64,000 bases of DNA from the NCBI GenBank assembly GCA_963812965.1, contig CAWEXG010000011.1, positions 62,001 through 126,000 on the forward strand, written 5' to 3'. This document shows, one piece after another, positions 25,425 through 34,665 of the stretch (its first letter is position 1; every line of letters starts with the position of its first letter). Made by a program: the position numbers and the translations under genes. The notes under the pieces are model-generated. The model was not told where the DNA came from, made no database searches, and was given only the letters and a program-made list of their open reading frames with translations. This stretch comes from DASXMT01 sp963812965. Lineage in GTDB: Bacteria > Actinomycetota > Acidimicrobiia > Acidimicrobiales > RAAP-2.

Positions 25425-26453
25425 TCAGCCGACGTCGACCGGCACCTCGGTCACCGACGCCGCTACGTGCTCCACCAGCCCGGCGACCGCCAGGTCGTGG
25501 GCCACGGTGATGGCGTTCACCATCGCTGCCGACGACGACGAGCCGTGGCTGATAACACAGACCCCGTCCACCCCGAGCAGCATGGCCCCGCCGGTTCCTT
25601 CCGGATCCAGCTCGGCAGCCAGCGGCAGCAGGTGCGGATAGAGGGTGTCCGCAGCCTCGGACACCCCATCACGACCCAGGATCTCGGTGAGGGCGCCAAT
25701 GAGGAACCTCATGGAACCTTCCATGGTCTTCAGCGCCACGTTCCCGGTGAAACCGTCAGTGACGATCACGTCGGCGGCTCCACGGAAGAAGTCCCGGCCC
25801 TCGACGTTCCCGATGAAACGCAGGCCCGGGCCACCGGCTCCCCCAGCCAGCAAGGCATGCGTGTCCTTCTCCAGCGGCGTGCCCTTCGACTTCTCCTCGC
25901 CGATCGACAGGAGCGCCACCGTCGGCAGCTCGACGCCGTAGCGCTCGGTGGAGAACGCCGCCCCCATCTGGGCGAACTGCACCAGCATCTGCGGGTTGCA
26001 CTCGGCGTTGGCACCGGAGTCCAGCAGCACGGTCGGCGGTCGGTCGGTCCCCGGGTTCGGGATGGGGGTGGCGATCGCCGGACGGATCACCCCGGGCAAC
26101 CTCCCCATCCGCAACAGCGCAGACGCCATGGTGGCTCCGGTGTTTCCCGCCGACACCATGGCCAGGGCTTGACCGTCCCGTACCGCCTCGGCTGCCCGCA
26201 CCAGCGACGAGTCCTTCTTCCGGCGGACGCCCTGTCCAGGGTCGTCGTCCATGCCGATGACCTCGCTAGCGTGCAGCTCGGGTAGGCCACCGGTGTCGGC
26301 CATCGCCTCGGGCCGGCCGACCAGCAGCACAGCGATCCCAGCCTGGTCGGCTACTTGGCGTGCACCGGCGACGATCTGTTCGGGAGCCCGGTCCCCCCCC
26401 ATGACATCGACCGCCACCGGGAGAGCTGCGAACGCCCCACCGGTCGGGCGCAC
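25425..26453 (-). CDS. plsX: Phosphate acyltransferase PlsX
   Basis: 342 residues from GTG 26453; makes acyl-phosphate from acyl-ACP for phospholipid synthesis. Landmarks: LPVAVDVMGGDRAPEQIVAG, MVSAGNTGATMASALLRMG, LLDSGANAECNPQMLVQFA, IVTDGFTGNVALKTMEG. The next gene upstream is rpmF, 20 bp away, as in the common rpmF-plsX order. Confidence 0.94.
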   Translation of the reverse strand: MRPTGGAFAALPVAVDVMGGDRAPEQIVAGARQVADQAGIAVLLVGRPEAMADTGGLPELHASEVIGMDDDPGQGVRRKKDSSLVRAAEAVRDGQALAMVSAGNTGATMASALLRMGRLPGVIRPAIATPIPNPGTDRPPTVLLDSGANAECNPQMLVQFAQMGAAFSTERYGVELPTVALLSIGEEKSKGTPLEKDTHALLAGGAGGPGLRFIGNVEGRDFFRGAADVIVTDGFTGNVALKTMEGSMRFLIGALTEILGRDGVSEAADTLYPHLLPLAAELDPEGTGGAMLLGVDGVCVISHGSSSSAAMVNAITVAHDLAVAGLVEHVAASVTEVPVDVG

Positions 26454-26473
26454 CCCGCCACGGCCGCGAGCCA

Positions 26474-26653
26474 CTACTCGACTTCGATCGCCTGGCGATT
26501 CTTGTACCAGCCGCAGTTCGGGCACACGACATGGGGGAGCTTGGCCTGCGTGCACTGTGGGCACACTGAGCGGGCCGGCGCGCGCAGGACCCAGTTGGAT
26601 GCTCGGCGGCTGCGGCTCTTCGCCTTGGAGGTCTTCTTCTTAGGGACGGCCAT
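26474..26653 (-). CDS. rpmF: 50S ribosomal protein L32
   Basis: 59 residues, read directly from the minus strand. It starts MAVPKKKTSKAKSRSRR and ends YKNRQAIEVE. The zinc ribbon uses CPQC and CPNC (VCPQCTQAKLPHVVCPNCGW). It lies between yceD and plsX, the usual place. Both Cys pairs are kept, so this is the zinc-binding (C+) form. Confidence 0.95.
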   Translation of the reverse strand: MAVPKKKTSKAKSRSRRASNWVLRAPARSVCPQCTQAKLPHVVCPNCGWYKNRQAIEVE

Positions 26654-26689
26654 AGGAGCGACATTCTACGCCCTCCACCGACCTCCCCG

Positions 26690-27385
26690 TCACGCTCCGC
26701 TGATGGGCTCGCCGTTGCCCTCCTCGCCGCCCTCCCCATCGCCCTCGGCATCGCCCTCGGCGTCACGCAGAACATCGAGCGCCGACCAACGGGGGTCCGG
26801 CGGCTGTTCACAGGCACAGGGCTCGTCGTTGCGGTTGGCTCCGCACACCGGGCAGAGCCCCAGGCAGTCGTCCCGGCACAGCGGTGCAAGCGGGAGCTCC
26901 AGCAGTATGGCGTCTCTGGCCAACGGCTCCAGGTCGAGCGTGTCGTCGGTCATCGGATAGGCGTCTTCGTCGTCGGCGCTGGCGGGGCTGGGGCTAGCTG
27001 GGCTGGAGCTGGAGGTGCCACTGCCGCCAGATTCGACGTAGCGCTCCCGTACCGCCACCTGCAGTTGGCCGGACACCGGACCGCCGCATCGACGGCACTC
27101 CCCTGCCCATGGAGCATCGACCGTTCCCGAGGCCATCACCCCACCGGGATACGACGACAACGTGATCTTCATGCCGACCTCGGCGTCCTTCGGAACTGCC
27201 ACGCCCACGGCAGCCAGATCCTCGATCCGCCCACGGCGCTCCTCGTGCCGGACCGTTCCCGCCACCCGTCGCAGCTTTGCTGCGTGGACGATAAACGGCG
27301 TCGCCGGTGGTCGGTGTGTAACCGAGCCGGGGGCGGCCACGGCCTCGGTGCTGTCGACCGGATGTCGGTGAGGAGCGGCCCTCAC
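26690..27385 (-). CDS. DUF177/YceD family protein
   Basis: 231 residues. YceD proteins accompany rpmF and affect 23S rRNA/ribosome maturation. The family core has APWAGECRRCGGPV and the Cys-rich box LCRDDCLGLCPVCGANRND then CAC. The C-terminus is an unusual Gly/Glu/Asp tail (DAEGDAEGDGEGGEEGNGE). Start unclear: the family normally begins near FIVHAAKLRR, about residue 31, so the first 30 residues may not be translated. Confidence 0.85.
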   Translation of the reverse strand: MRAAPHRHPVDSTEAVAAPGSVTHRPPATPFIVHAAKLRRVAGTVRHEERRGRIEDLAAVGVAVPKDAEVGMKITLSSYPGGVMASGTVDAPWAGECRRCGGPVSGQLQVAVRERYVESGGSGTSSSSPASPSPASADDEDAYPMTDDTLDLEPLARDAILLELPLAPLCRDDCLGLCPVCGANRNDEPCACEQPPDPRWSALDVLRDAEGDAEGDGEGGEEGNGEPISGA

Positions 27386-27388
27386 GGC

Positions 27389-28027
27389 TCAGTCGAGATC
27401 TTGGTCGAAGAAGCCGTCAGGATCCTCCACCGCGCCGATCTCCCCGCCGAACATACCGTCATCATCGGCGTCGAGTGGCGACACCGACGCCAAGGACGTA
27501 TCGCCCCCTTCACCGATCTCCACGGGAGGCAACGGCGTGACCTGGAGCTTCTCCCTGCCGGCCCGGACTGTCTTGATCGTGCGGTCCAACACGATCTCGA
27601 AACTGGCCAACTTCTGGTCGGCGTAGTCCTCGGCTTCGTGACGAAGACGGCGAGCCTCCTCGTTGGCATCGTCCAGGATTCGCTGTGCCACGTGATTGGC
27701 CTGCCGCACGATCTCAGTGCGCTGCACCATGCGCTCCGCCTGGACCCGGACCTCTTCCAAGAGCGCATCGGCCTCTCTGGACCGCTCGGCCAGGAAGTCC
27801 TCCCGCTCCTTCAACAGCCATCGGGCCTGACGCAGCTCTTCGGGCATGCGCTCCAACGCCCCTTGCAGAACGTCCGCCACCTCTTCCCTCGAGATGAGGA
27901 CCGAAGCCGAAAGCGGCATCTGCTTCGCAGTCATGACGAGGTCGAGAGCTTGGCGGACCAGGGCTTCGGCATCTCGCTCCTCACCTGCTGCCCGTTGCTG
28001 GTCGAGGTCCTCGAACAAGTCACTCAT
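27389..28027 (-). CDS. SepIVA/DivIVA-like coiled-coil protein
   Basis: 212 residues, predominantly helical. Region 1 has VRQALDLVMTAKQMPLSASV, typical of the Rv2927c (SepIVA) family implicated in septum assembly. A long coiled coil follows (LKEREDFLAERSREADALLE, ILDDANEEARRLRHEAEDYA). The C-terminus is acidic (EDPDGFFDQDLD). The gene lies between coaD (8-bp overlap) and yceD, matching mycobacterial order. Confidence 0.82.
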   Translation of the reverse strand: MSDLFEDLDQQRAAGEERDAEALVRQALDLVMTAKQMPLSASVLISREEVADVLQGALERMPEELRQARWLLKEREDFLAERSREADALLEEVRVQAERMVQRTEIVRQANHVAQRILDDANEEARRLRHEAEDYADQKLASFEIVLDRTIKTVRAGREKLQVTPLPPVEIGEGGDTSLASVSPLDADDDGMFGGEIGAVEDPDGFFDQDLD

Positions 28028-28502
28028 CGGCGTACTTCTCCTGGAGCCGAAGGGCTACCACCTTGGGGACGAACGCATTGACGTCACCGCCCAAACGAGC
28101 CACCTCCCGCAACAGGCGCGAGGCAATGAAAGAGTGGGCCGAGCTGGTGGGGATGAACAGGGTCTCCACCCCGGAGAGCTGCTTGTTCATCTGGGCCATC
28201 TGTAGCTCGTTCTCGAAGTCGGACACGGCCCGCAGGCCCTTCACGATGGCGCTGGCACCAACATCACGGGCGACGTCCACTACCAGCGTCGACATGGACA
28301 CGATGCGCACGTTGGCCAGGTGGGTGACCGACTCCTCGAGCATGTCCTGGCGCTCCTGGAGATCGAAGAGTGCTTCGCTCTTCTGTGGGTTCCGGATGGC
28401 AGCGACCACGACCTCGTCGAAAAGACGGGCCGCCCGTTCGATCACCTCGAGGTGGCCGTTGTGCACGGGGTCGAACGATCCTGGAATGAGAGCAATCCTC
28501 AC
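28020..28502 (-). CDS. coaD: Phosphopantetheine adenylyltransferase
   Basis: 160 residues; fourth step of coenzyme A synthesis. The nucleotidyltransferase motif is in IALIPGSFDPVHNGHLEVIE. Also present are ASAIVKGLRAVSDFENELQM and the end motif SAHSFIASRLLREVARLGGD. GTG start overlaps the rsmD stop by 4 bp (GTGA). Confidence 0.95.
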   Translation of the reverse strand: MRIALIPGSFDPVHNGHLEVIERAARLFDEVVVAAIRNPQKSEALFDLQERQDMLEESVTHLANVRIVSMSTLVVDVARDVGASAIVKGLRAVSDFENELQMAQMNKQLSGVETLFIPTSSAHSFIASRLLREVARLGGDVNAFVPKVVALRLQEKYADE

Positions 28503-29083
28503 GAAACACCTTTCTCCGTAGCCCGGTCTCGTTGGGCGACTGTGGCAGCTCGGTCCGGCCGAGCCACTGTGACGAGCGTACCGCCATACCGTCTGGTTTT
28601 GACGACTCCCCATCCGTTTAGCGAAACAATCTCCGCGCCCGATTCGAGGATGGCGAGATCGGCCGGAAGCCGCTCCACCAACGCCGTCCATCCCTCGTAC
28701 CCATACGGTGGATCACAGAGGACAAGGTCGTAGTGGGAGGCGGTCGTCTTCACCCATGTATCGACGTCGGCGCGCACGATAGTGGCATCGCCGTCACGTT
28801 CGGCATCGGCTAAGCCCACCGAGGCCAGGTTGTGACGAACAGCAGCCAGCGAAGTCGCGTCGTTGTCCACGAACGTCACCGACGAGGCACCCCGGGACAG
28901 GGCCTCGATACCCAGGGCACCGGAGCCGGCGAACAGATCTGCGACCTGCAACCCTTCTACGCCACCCAGGCTGAACACGATGTCGAAGATGGCTTCACGC
29001 ACCCGGTCAGAGGTAGGGCGCACCGTGGACAACGTCGGAGCGGACAGGCGACGACCCCGGAGCTCACCACCGATCACGCGCAC
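28499..29083 (-). CDS. rsmD: 16S rRNA (guanine(966)-N2)-methyltransferase
   Basis: 194 residues. RVIGGELRGRRLSAP at the start, SAM site VADLFAGSGALGIEALSRGA, and catalytic LVLCDPPYGYEGW. I chose GTG 29083 over GTG 29092 because a TAGGGT -10-like element spans 29096-29091: the upstream GTG would lie inside it, while 29083 is 7 nt downstream, consistent with a leaderless message. Confidence 0.92.
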   Translation of the reverse strand: MRVIGGELRGRRLSAPTLSTVRPTSDRVREAIFDIVFSLGGVEGLQVADLFAGSGALGIEALSRGASSVTFVDNDATSLAAVRHNLASVGLADAERDGDATIVRADVDTWVKTTASHYDLVLCDPPYGYEGWTALVERLPADLAILESGAEIVSLNGWGVVKTRRYGGTLVTVARPDRAATVAQRDRATEKGVS

Positions 29084-29167
29084 GTCGCCCACCCTACCGG
29101 TGACCCCGGAACTAGCTGTACGGCTGAGCCCAACCCTGGATCGACCCCCAAGGGCTGCTGTGCGGCC

Positions 29168-31600
29168 TCAGCTCTTGAAGAGAAACTCGGCCTCGTCGTC
29201 GTCGATGAACAGGCGCAGCTCATCGACGAGCAGGCGATCCCCGGTGAGCAGCGGGTCCGCCTTCACCATCTCCACCGCCACCCGGCGGGCGTCGTCCACC
29301 AGGTCCCGGTCCTTGAACAACGACGCCAACTTCAGATCGCTCCGACCCTTCTGCCGTGCGCCAGAAGTCGCGCCTTCGCCCCGGAGCTCCAGGTCGACGT
29401 CTGCCAGCTCGAACCCGTCGGTGGTGCGCTCCATGGCGCTCAGACGCGTCCTCCGCCTCGGGCGTGTCGCTGGCCGACAGCAGATAGCACCACGATGGGT
29501 CACTGCCGCGACCTACCCGCCCCCGCAGCTGATGGAGCTGGGCAATGCCGAACCGGTCGGCGTCTTCGATGATCATGACCGTGGCCTCGGGCACGTCCAC
29601 CCCGACTTCGATCACCGTGGTGGCGACCAGCACGTCGAGCACGCCTGTCCGAAAGTCGGCCATGACCACTTCCTTCTCGCTCGGACGCATCTGGCCGTGG
29701 AGAAGGCCGACATGCAGGTCGGCCAGCTCCCCCTGCTGCAGCCGGGCGGCCTCCTCGGTGACCGATGCGGCCTCGACCCGGTCCGAACCCTCGACCAACG
29801 GGCACACTACGAACGCACGATGACCGGCGGCCACCTCGGTCCGGACCCGTTCGAACGCTGCCGCCTCGTCCATCGGGGTACGGGCCCAGTGGGTGGTGAT
29901 CGGGGTTCGGCCCGGAGGAAGCTCGTCGATGGTGGTCATGTCGAGATCGCCAAAGACGACCATGGCCGCCGTGCGCGGGATCGGAGTGGCGGTCATCACC
30001 AACAGGTCGGGGTCGGCCCCCGTGCCGTCTTCGCCCCTGCCCTTGGCTTTGAGCCCGGCCCGCTGCTCCACCCCGAACCGGTGTTGCTCGTCGATGACAA
30101 CTGCCCCGAGCGCCTTGAATCGGACCTCGTCGGTCAGCAGGGCGTGCGTGCCGATTAGCAGGTCGACGGTGCCGTCTGCGAGGCCCGCATGGAGCCGGGC
30201 CCGCTCTGTCGCCGGGGTCTTCGAGGTGAGGAGGGCCACGCGGAGAGGGCGGTTGCCCTGGAGCGTGGCGGGGTCGGGGACGGACAGGTCTGCAGCAGGG
30301 CGCGCACCCCGAAGAAGTGCTGCTCGGCTAGCACCTCGGTGGGAGCCATCAGGGCGCCTTGACGTTCGCCCTGGACGGCGATCAACAGCGTGGCCACCGC
30401 CACGACCGTCTTGCCGGCGCCGACGTCGCCTTGGAGCAGCCGGTGCATGGGGAGCGGTCCGGCCAGGTCGGCGCAGATATCGGCGATGGCAGACCGTTGG
30501 GCTCCGGTGGGCTCGAAAGGAAGGTCGGCCAGGAAGCGCTCGAGGAGAGACGCTCCTGGTGTGTCGTCTCCCGGCACAGTGGTCTCTTCCGGTGAGGCGT
30601 TCTCTTCCAGCGCAGTGCCCTCTTTTGCCGGGCTCTCCGTTGCAGCGCCCTCTTTCGCCGGGCTCTCCGTTGCAGTGCCGCCTCCTGCCGTCAGCATGGC
30701 CGGCGGCACCGGATGACGGATGCCCCGAGCATCCGCCTCGAGTCGACGCTGCCGCAGCACCAGCGCCAGCTGCAGACGGAACAGCTCGTCGAACGCCAGC
30801 CGTCGCCGCGCCGGCTCTCTTTCAGCCAGCGAAGTGGGTTGATGGATATGGCGGAAACGCCCGGGTCCGGTCGATCAACTGCAGCTGGCTTCGCCACCGG
30901 GCAGGCAGTGGATCGGCAAACGTCTTTGCCCGCCTGAGGGCTTCGGCCATGAACCTGGTAATGCGGATGGACGTGAGGTCGGCCTTCTCCGACAGCGGAT
31001 AGACCGGATAGATGCGTCCGGTGATATCGGCGGGCTCGCCATCGTCGGTGTCAGCGGCAGACCGGACCACCTCCACCGTGGGGTTGACCAGCTGCCGGTT
31101 GTCCCGATAGGTACCGAGCTTGCCGAAGAACAGTGCAACGGTCCCCGCCGGGAGCTGCTTGGACCGCCACGTCTGGTTGAAGAAGACGACCTTGGCACCG
31201 CCGGTGCCATCGTGAATATCGAGCTCGACCCGGATGGTCCTCGCCGGTGACGCCCGGGCGGACGACTGGCACGTCGGACAGTGGCCAGCACTGACGCCGT
31301 GTCCCCCTCCGCCATCTCCCGCAGCGGGGCGAGCCGGGTCCCGTCGATATAGCGCCGGGGGTAGTGGGTCAGCAGGTCGAGCACCGTGTCGATCCCGAGC
31401 TCGGCCAGCTCCCTCACCGCCACGGTACCGACGTTCTCCAGGACGGAGACGGGTGTCTCGGCCAGCTGCCGAAGTTGCCGACCGGGGATGTCGGCTGTTG
31501 CAGGGCCTGCTGTCGAGTCTCCTGATAGGGCCTGCTGCTGCCGCTCGCCCCTCCGGCTCCGGACGTCTCGTTGGGCACCCTGGCCACCGGTCGGGTCACT
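29168..31600 (-). CDS. recG: ATP-dependent DNA helicase RecG (many frameshifts)
   Basis: Pieces in order: the wedge-domain start SVLENVGTVAVRELAELGI and DLLTHYPRRYIDGTRLAP; YPVYPLSEKADLTSIRITRF; helicase FEPTGAQRSAIADI with Walker A LLQGDVGAGKTVVAVAT; DEQHRFGVEQR, MTATPIPRT; FGIAQLHQLRGRVGRGSDPSWC; and the C-terminal ELADVDLELRGEG. At least five frame changes break it (around 29450, 30270, 30800, 31080, 31250). A 10-residue duplication TESPAKEGAA / TESPAKEGTA sits in the linker. RecG remodels stalled replication forks. As written no full protein is made. Confidence 0.85.
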
Positions 31601-33324
31601 CGATGGAGAAGAGGTACGGGTACAAGGGCTGACCGCCGTGATGAACCTCCACGTCGACACCGGGCCGGTTGTCCCGAACCCACTCGGTGATCCGCCTGGT
31701 GTCGGCGGCGGCGCTGCCCTCGCCCTCGATGATGGTCACCAGCTCGTGGTCCTCGGTGACCAGCAGGTCGAGGAGCGTGCACGCCAGCCGCCGAGATGGA
31801 GTCGGCCACCACCTCGATCCCTTTCCGGGAAAGCCCGAGCCAATCGTCGGCCTTGACGGGCCCGGCGTCACTCTCGGCATCCCGTACTGCACGCGTCACC
31901 TCGCCGGTCACCACGCGCTCGGCTGACGCTCTCATGGTCTCGGTATTGGCATCGATGTGTGCTTCCGGGTCGTACGCCAGCAACGCGGCGAACCCTTCGA
32001 CAATCGTCGTGGTGGGAATCACCCGAACTGTCTTGGTGGTAAGGGCGTCGACCTCGTTCGGCCACCGCCTGGATGTTCTTGTTGTTCGGCAAGATGACTA
32101 CTTCGTCTGACACGAACGGCCTCTACTGCCTCGAGGATCTGCGCCGTGGACGGGTTCATCGACTGGCCGCCGGCGATCAATCGGTGCACGCCCAACGAGC
32201 GGAAGATCCGCCCGATCCCTACACCGGTTGGCCACGGCGACTGCCCCGGTGATCGGTGGAGGGCCCGGCGGCACTCCGACGGCCCCGACTCGGCCAGGCC
32301 CGCTCCTTCCGCGTACCCACCGTTCCTCCTCCACCTGTTCGAGGAGGTCGGTCACCCGGATCTTTCGAGGTCGACCTGCATCGAGCGCAGCCTCCACCGC
32401 TGCACCGATGTCGTCGGTGTGGATGTGGCAGTTCCAGAGGCCGTCGCCACCGACCACGACGATGGAGTCTCCGATCCCGGCCCACACCTCCTTGAACGAC
32501 GGGATCGTCTCGTCGTCGGCCTCGAGCAGGTACATGACCTCGTACCGAAGATCGGCGAGTCACCGGCCGCCCGCTTCCTCGCCGTGGGTCGTGGCCTGTG
32601 TAGCCGCAGCGGCCGCAACAGCCGTCATCGAGCTGGTCGGGAAGGTCGGGTGGAGCAGGAACCGGTCGACCGTCCACCACGAAGAGCAGTGCGTCGAAGA
32701 GGAGCAGGTACCCGGCGCCACCGGCGTCGACCACCCCTGCCTGCGCCAGCACGGGTAAGAGCTCCGGGGTCCGAGCCAGCGCGTCAGCGGCGGCGTTACG
32801 GGCAGCATCAACCACATCGACGAGGGACTTTCCCGTTCTGCCGCGGCGATTGCCCCGGAGGCGGCACCCGAGGCGACGGTGAGGATCGTTCCCTCCACCG
32901 GGCGCATCACCGCCTGTTGGCCAGCATCACTGGCTCTGGCCAACGCTCGGGCCAGCTCCACTGGGCCGGCCGTGCCCGAGGTGGCGCCGAGCTCGTCGGT
33001 GATGCCCCGCAACAGCTGCGACAGGATGACACCGGAGTTGCCCCGGGCCCCCATCAACGAGCCGTGGGCGATGGTGCTGCAGGTGGCCGAGAGATCGGGG
33101 TCGGCATCGGCGCGGGCGCCCCCGTCGTCTCGAGCCGCCACACAGCACCGTCAGGTCGGTGACCACAGACTCCAAGGTCAACGCCATATTCGTACCGGTA
33201 TCGCCGTCCGGCACCGGGTAGACGTTGAGCCGATTGATGACATCCTGATGGGCACGAAGAGCATCACGAAAGGCTCGGACTGCACGACGGACGTCCGATG
33301 CGCTGAGCGTCTCCAAAGCCCCCA
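31596..33324 (-). CDS. DAK2-domain FakA/YloV-like protein (many frameshifts)
   Basis: Fragments line up as one protein. Dha-kinase-like N domain: VINRLNVYPVPDGDTGTNMA and HGSLMGARGNSGVILSQLL. Middle: VVDAGGAGYLLLFDALL, HIHTDDIGAAVEAALD, RIFRSLGVHRLIAGGQSMNP. C-terminal: DEVVILPNNKNIQAVAE, PTTTIVEGFAALLAYDP and GQPLYPYLFSIE at the stop. Relatives phosphorylate fatty acids bound to FakB/DegV proteins; no fakB is in the window. At least five single-base shifts. ATG 33324, divergent from rpmB. Confidence 0.82.
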
Positions 33325-33383
33325 TGAGCTGGATGCTAACCTTTACGCCGTTCCCTAAGGATTTGGAAGGAAGTCGACGCGTC

Positions 33384-33593
33384 ATGGCAGCGGTGTGTGA
33401 GGTCTGCGGCAAGAAGCCGTCGTTCGGTATGAACATCAGCCACTCCCACCGGCGTACCAAGCGTCGGTGGAACCCGAACATCCAGCGGGTCCGCGCCCTC
33501 GTCGACGGGTCGCCCCGTCGACTGCACGTCTGCACCTCGTGCATCCGGTCCGGGAAGGTCACGAAGCCTCCCGTCCGCAACATCCCTGCCTGA
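33384..33593 (+). CDS. rpmB: 50S ribosomal protein L28
   Basis: 69 residues. Starts AAVCEVCGKKPSFGMNISHS, has RRTKRRWNPNIQRVRALVDG, and ends with a second Cys pair (HVCTSCIRSGKV), so it is the zinc-ribbon (C+) form. ATG 33384 is preceded by GGAAGGAAG. It reads away from the yloV-like gene with 59 bp between starts. Confidence 0.95.
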   Translation: MAAVCEVCGKKPSFGMNISHSHRRTKRRWNPNIQRVRALVDGSPRRLHVCTSCIRSGKVTKPPVRNIPA

Positions 33594-33622
33594 GCCCACG
33601 CCATCCGAGGCTGGCCCAGCGA

Positions 33623-33657
33623 ACGACCCAACGAGTACGTCGGCACCGTCGGGTCGT
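33623..33657 (+). terminator. Hairpin after rpmB
   Basis: Arms ACGACCC and GGGTCGT plus three inner pairs, about 30 bp after the rpmB stop. No U-run. Likely transcript end. Confidence 0.4.
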
Positions 33658-34071
33658 CACGGTCATCTGACGAACCTTCAGGTGGTCAACCTGGGGGCAT
33701 GCTGACGAGCAACCTGCCCCAGCAGGCCATGCAGGAGCGTGGCAGGTCCCCGGCACTGCCAGTACGTGTAAGATACGCACATGGTGACACGCTCACCGGC
33801 CGTCTGACTTCCGGTGGCCGCCGACCAGGAACGGGCCCGTCGCCAGGTGGGAGACGGTACCGCCAGACTGGCCAATGGTGACGAGGAATCGTGCTCTCCT
33901 CGTCGGTAGAGCACGCACAGGAAATACTGGAACAGGCGACCTATCGAATGCCGCCTCGGGTCCGTCGCTTGTCACCGAGTCGACAGGCCCGCCGAAGCCC
34001 GCTGATCTCGTCCGCGCAACAGCCACATCCGCCGGCAGCCGGGCTCGTCCCGTCGAGGCTTCAGTTCTGCC
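33658..34071. other. Gene-free stretch between rpmB and toxin remnant
   Basis: No convincing gene. A promoter-like TACGTGTAAGATACGCAC is followed at 33781 by a nine-codon ORF (VTRSPAV then stop), and the sequence beyond it reads as broken frames (PVAADQERARRQVGDG). This looks like a decayed small gene, perhaps the missing antitoxin of the remnant that follows. I cannot assign it. Confidence 0.3.
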
Positions 34072-34205
34072 CACCCGGCGGGATTCGACAGCGGGGTCAG
34101 CGAGCTCAACGACTGGCTCGGCAAGCAGCGCTCCATAGCCGCTGCTGCGGCACGAGCCGCGACTGGGTACTGTCGGGGTCAGGGTCGGGTACTACGCGGC
34201 GATCT
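34072..34205 (+). pseudogene. GNAT toxin N-terminal remnant
   Basis: Encodes HPAGFDSGVSELNDWLGKQR and then GRVLRGDL, matching the N-terminal part of the TacT-like toxin at 1341-1850 (LTQFKSGQPSLDLWL, GRVLRGEL). It lacks the acetyl-CoA site. Its end fuses to a DUF433 remnant on the other strand; the junction falls in CGGCGATCTC, which resembles both parents (CGGCGAGCTG in the toxin, CGGCGATCTC at 2241), a sign of microhomology deletion. Confidence 0.6.
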
Positions 34206-34345
34206 CGATCCGGTTCGCTGCAGCTCCGCCGCCAGGCAGTCAAGAACGACGCTGACTGGGATCCTCGTGCCCCGAATACGGAACCTGACCGTGGAGTACC
34301 GGCTGGTCCGCCACAATGAGATCTGAGAGGTCAGCCGACCATCTC
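34206..34345 (-). pseudogene. DUF433 antitoxin N-terminal remnant
   Basis: About 75% identical to 2245-2378, the start of the fused DUF433 gene: the blocks AACCTGACCGTGGAG, CACCGGCTGGTC / TACCGGCTGGTC and GATGAGATC / AATGAGATC align in order. The frame is broken and the toxin half is absent. It precedes the hairpin and repeat protein in the same order as in the 2-kb copy. Confidence 0.65.
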
Positions 34346-34472
34346 TCTATCATCCCACACACTGCCCACCGAACCACAGTGGTTACCTGGTAGAGTCACC
34401 CCCGACCTCTCCCGGTAGGCGGAGAAGAAGGACGTGCTGGCCCCCTGCCCGGTGTGTGAGGGGCAAAACTGC

Positions 34473-34509
34473 GTGGTCCCCCGTCCGGGGTTAGGGGGCG
34501 GGGGACCAC
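34473..34509. terminator. Strong G/C hairpin, copy 2
   Basis: Perfect 11-bp stem GTGGTCCCCCG (34473-34483) with CGGGGGACCAC (34499-34509) around TCCGGGGTTAGGGGG. Same place relative to the repeat protein as copy 1 at 2461. A C-G pair of copy 1 is T-A here, so both arms changed together. Confidence 0.58.
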
Positions 34510-34665
34510 ACACTGTTGGCCGGATCCCAGGCTAACGTGAGCTGGGTTCCTGTGGCGATCTGTTGGTGTTCTGCTGGTGTTGCTGGCCGTCCGGCTCCGC
34601 TGTCCCTGGGAGCACAACAAGCACTCCCAGGAACAGCGGCCCACGTCCTTCCGCTTCTGAGCTAC

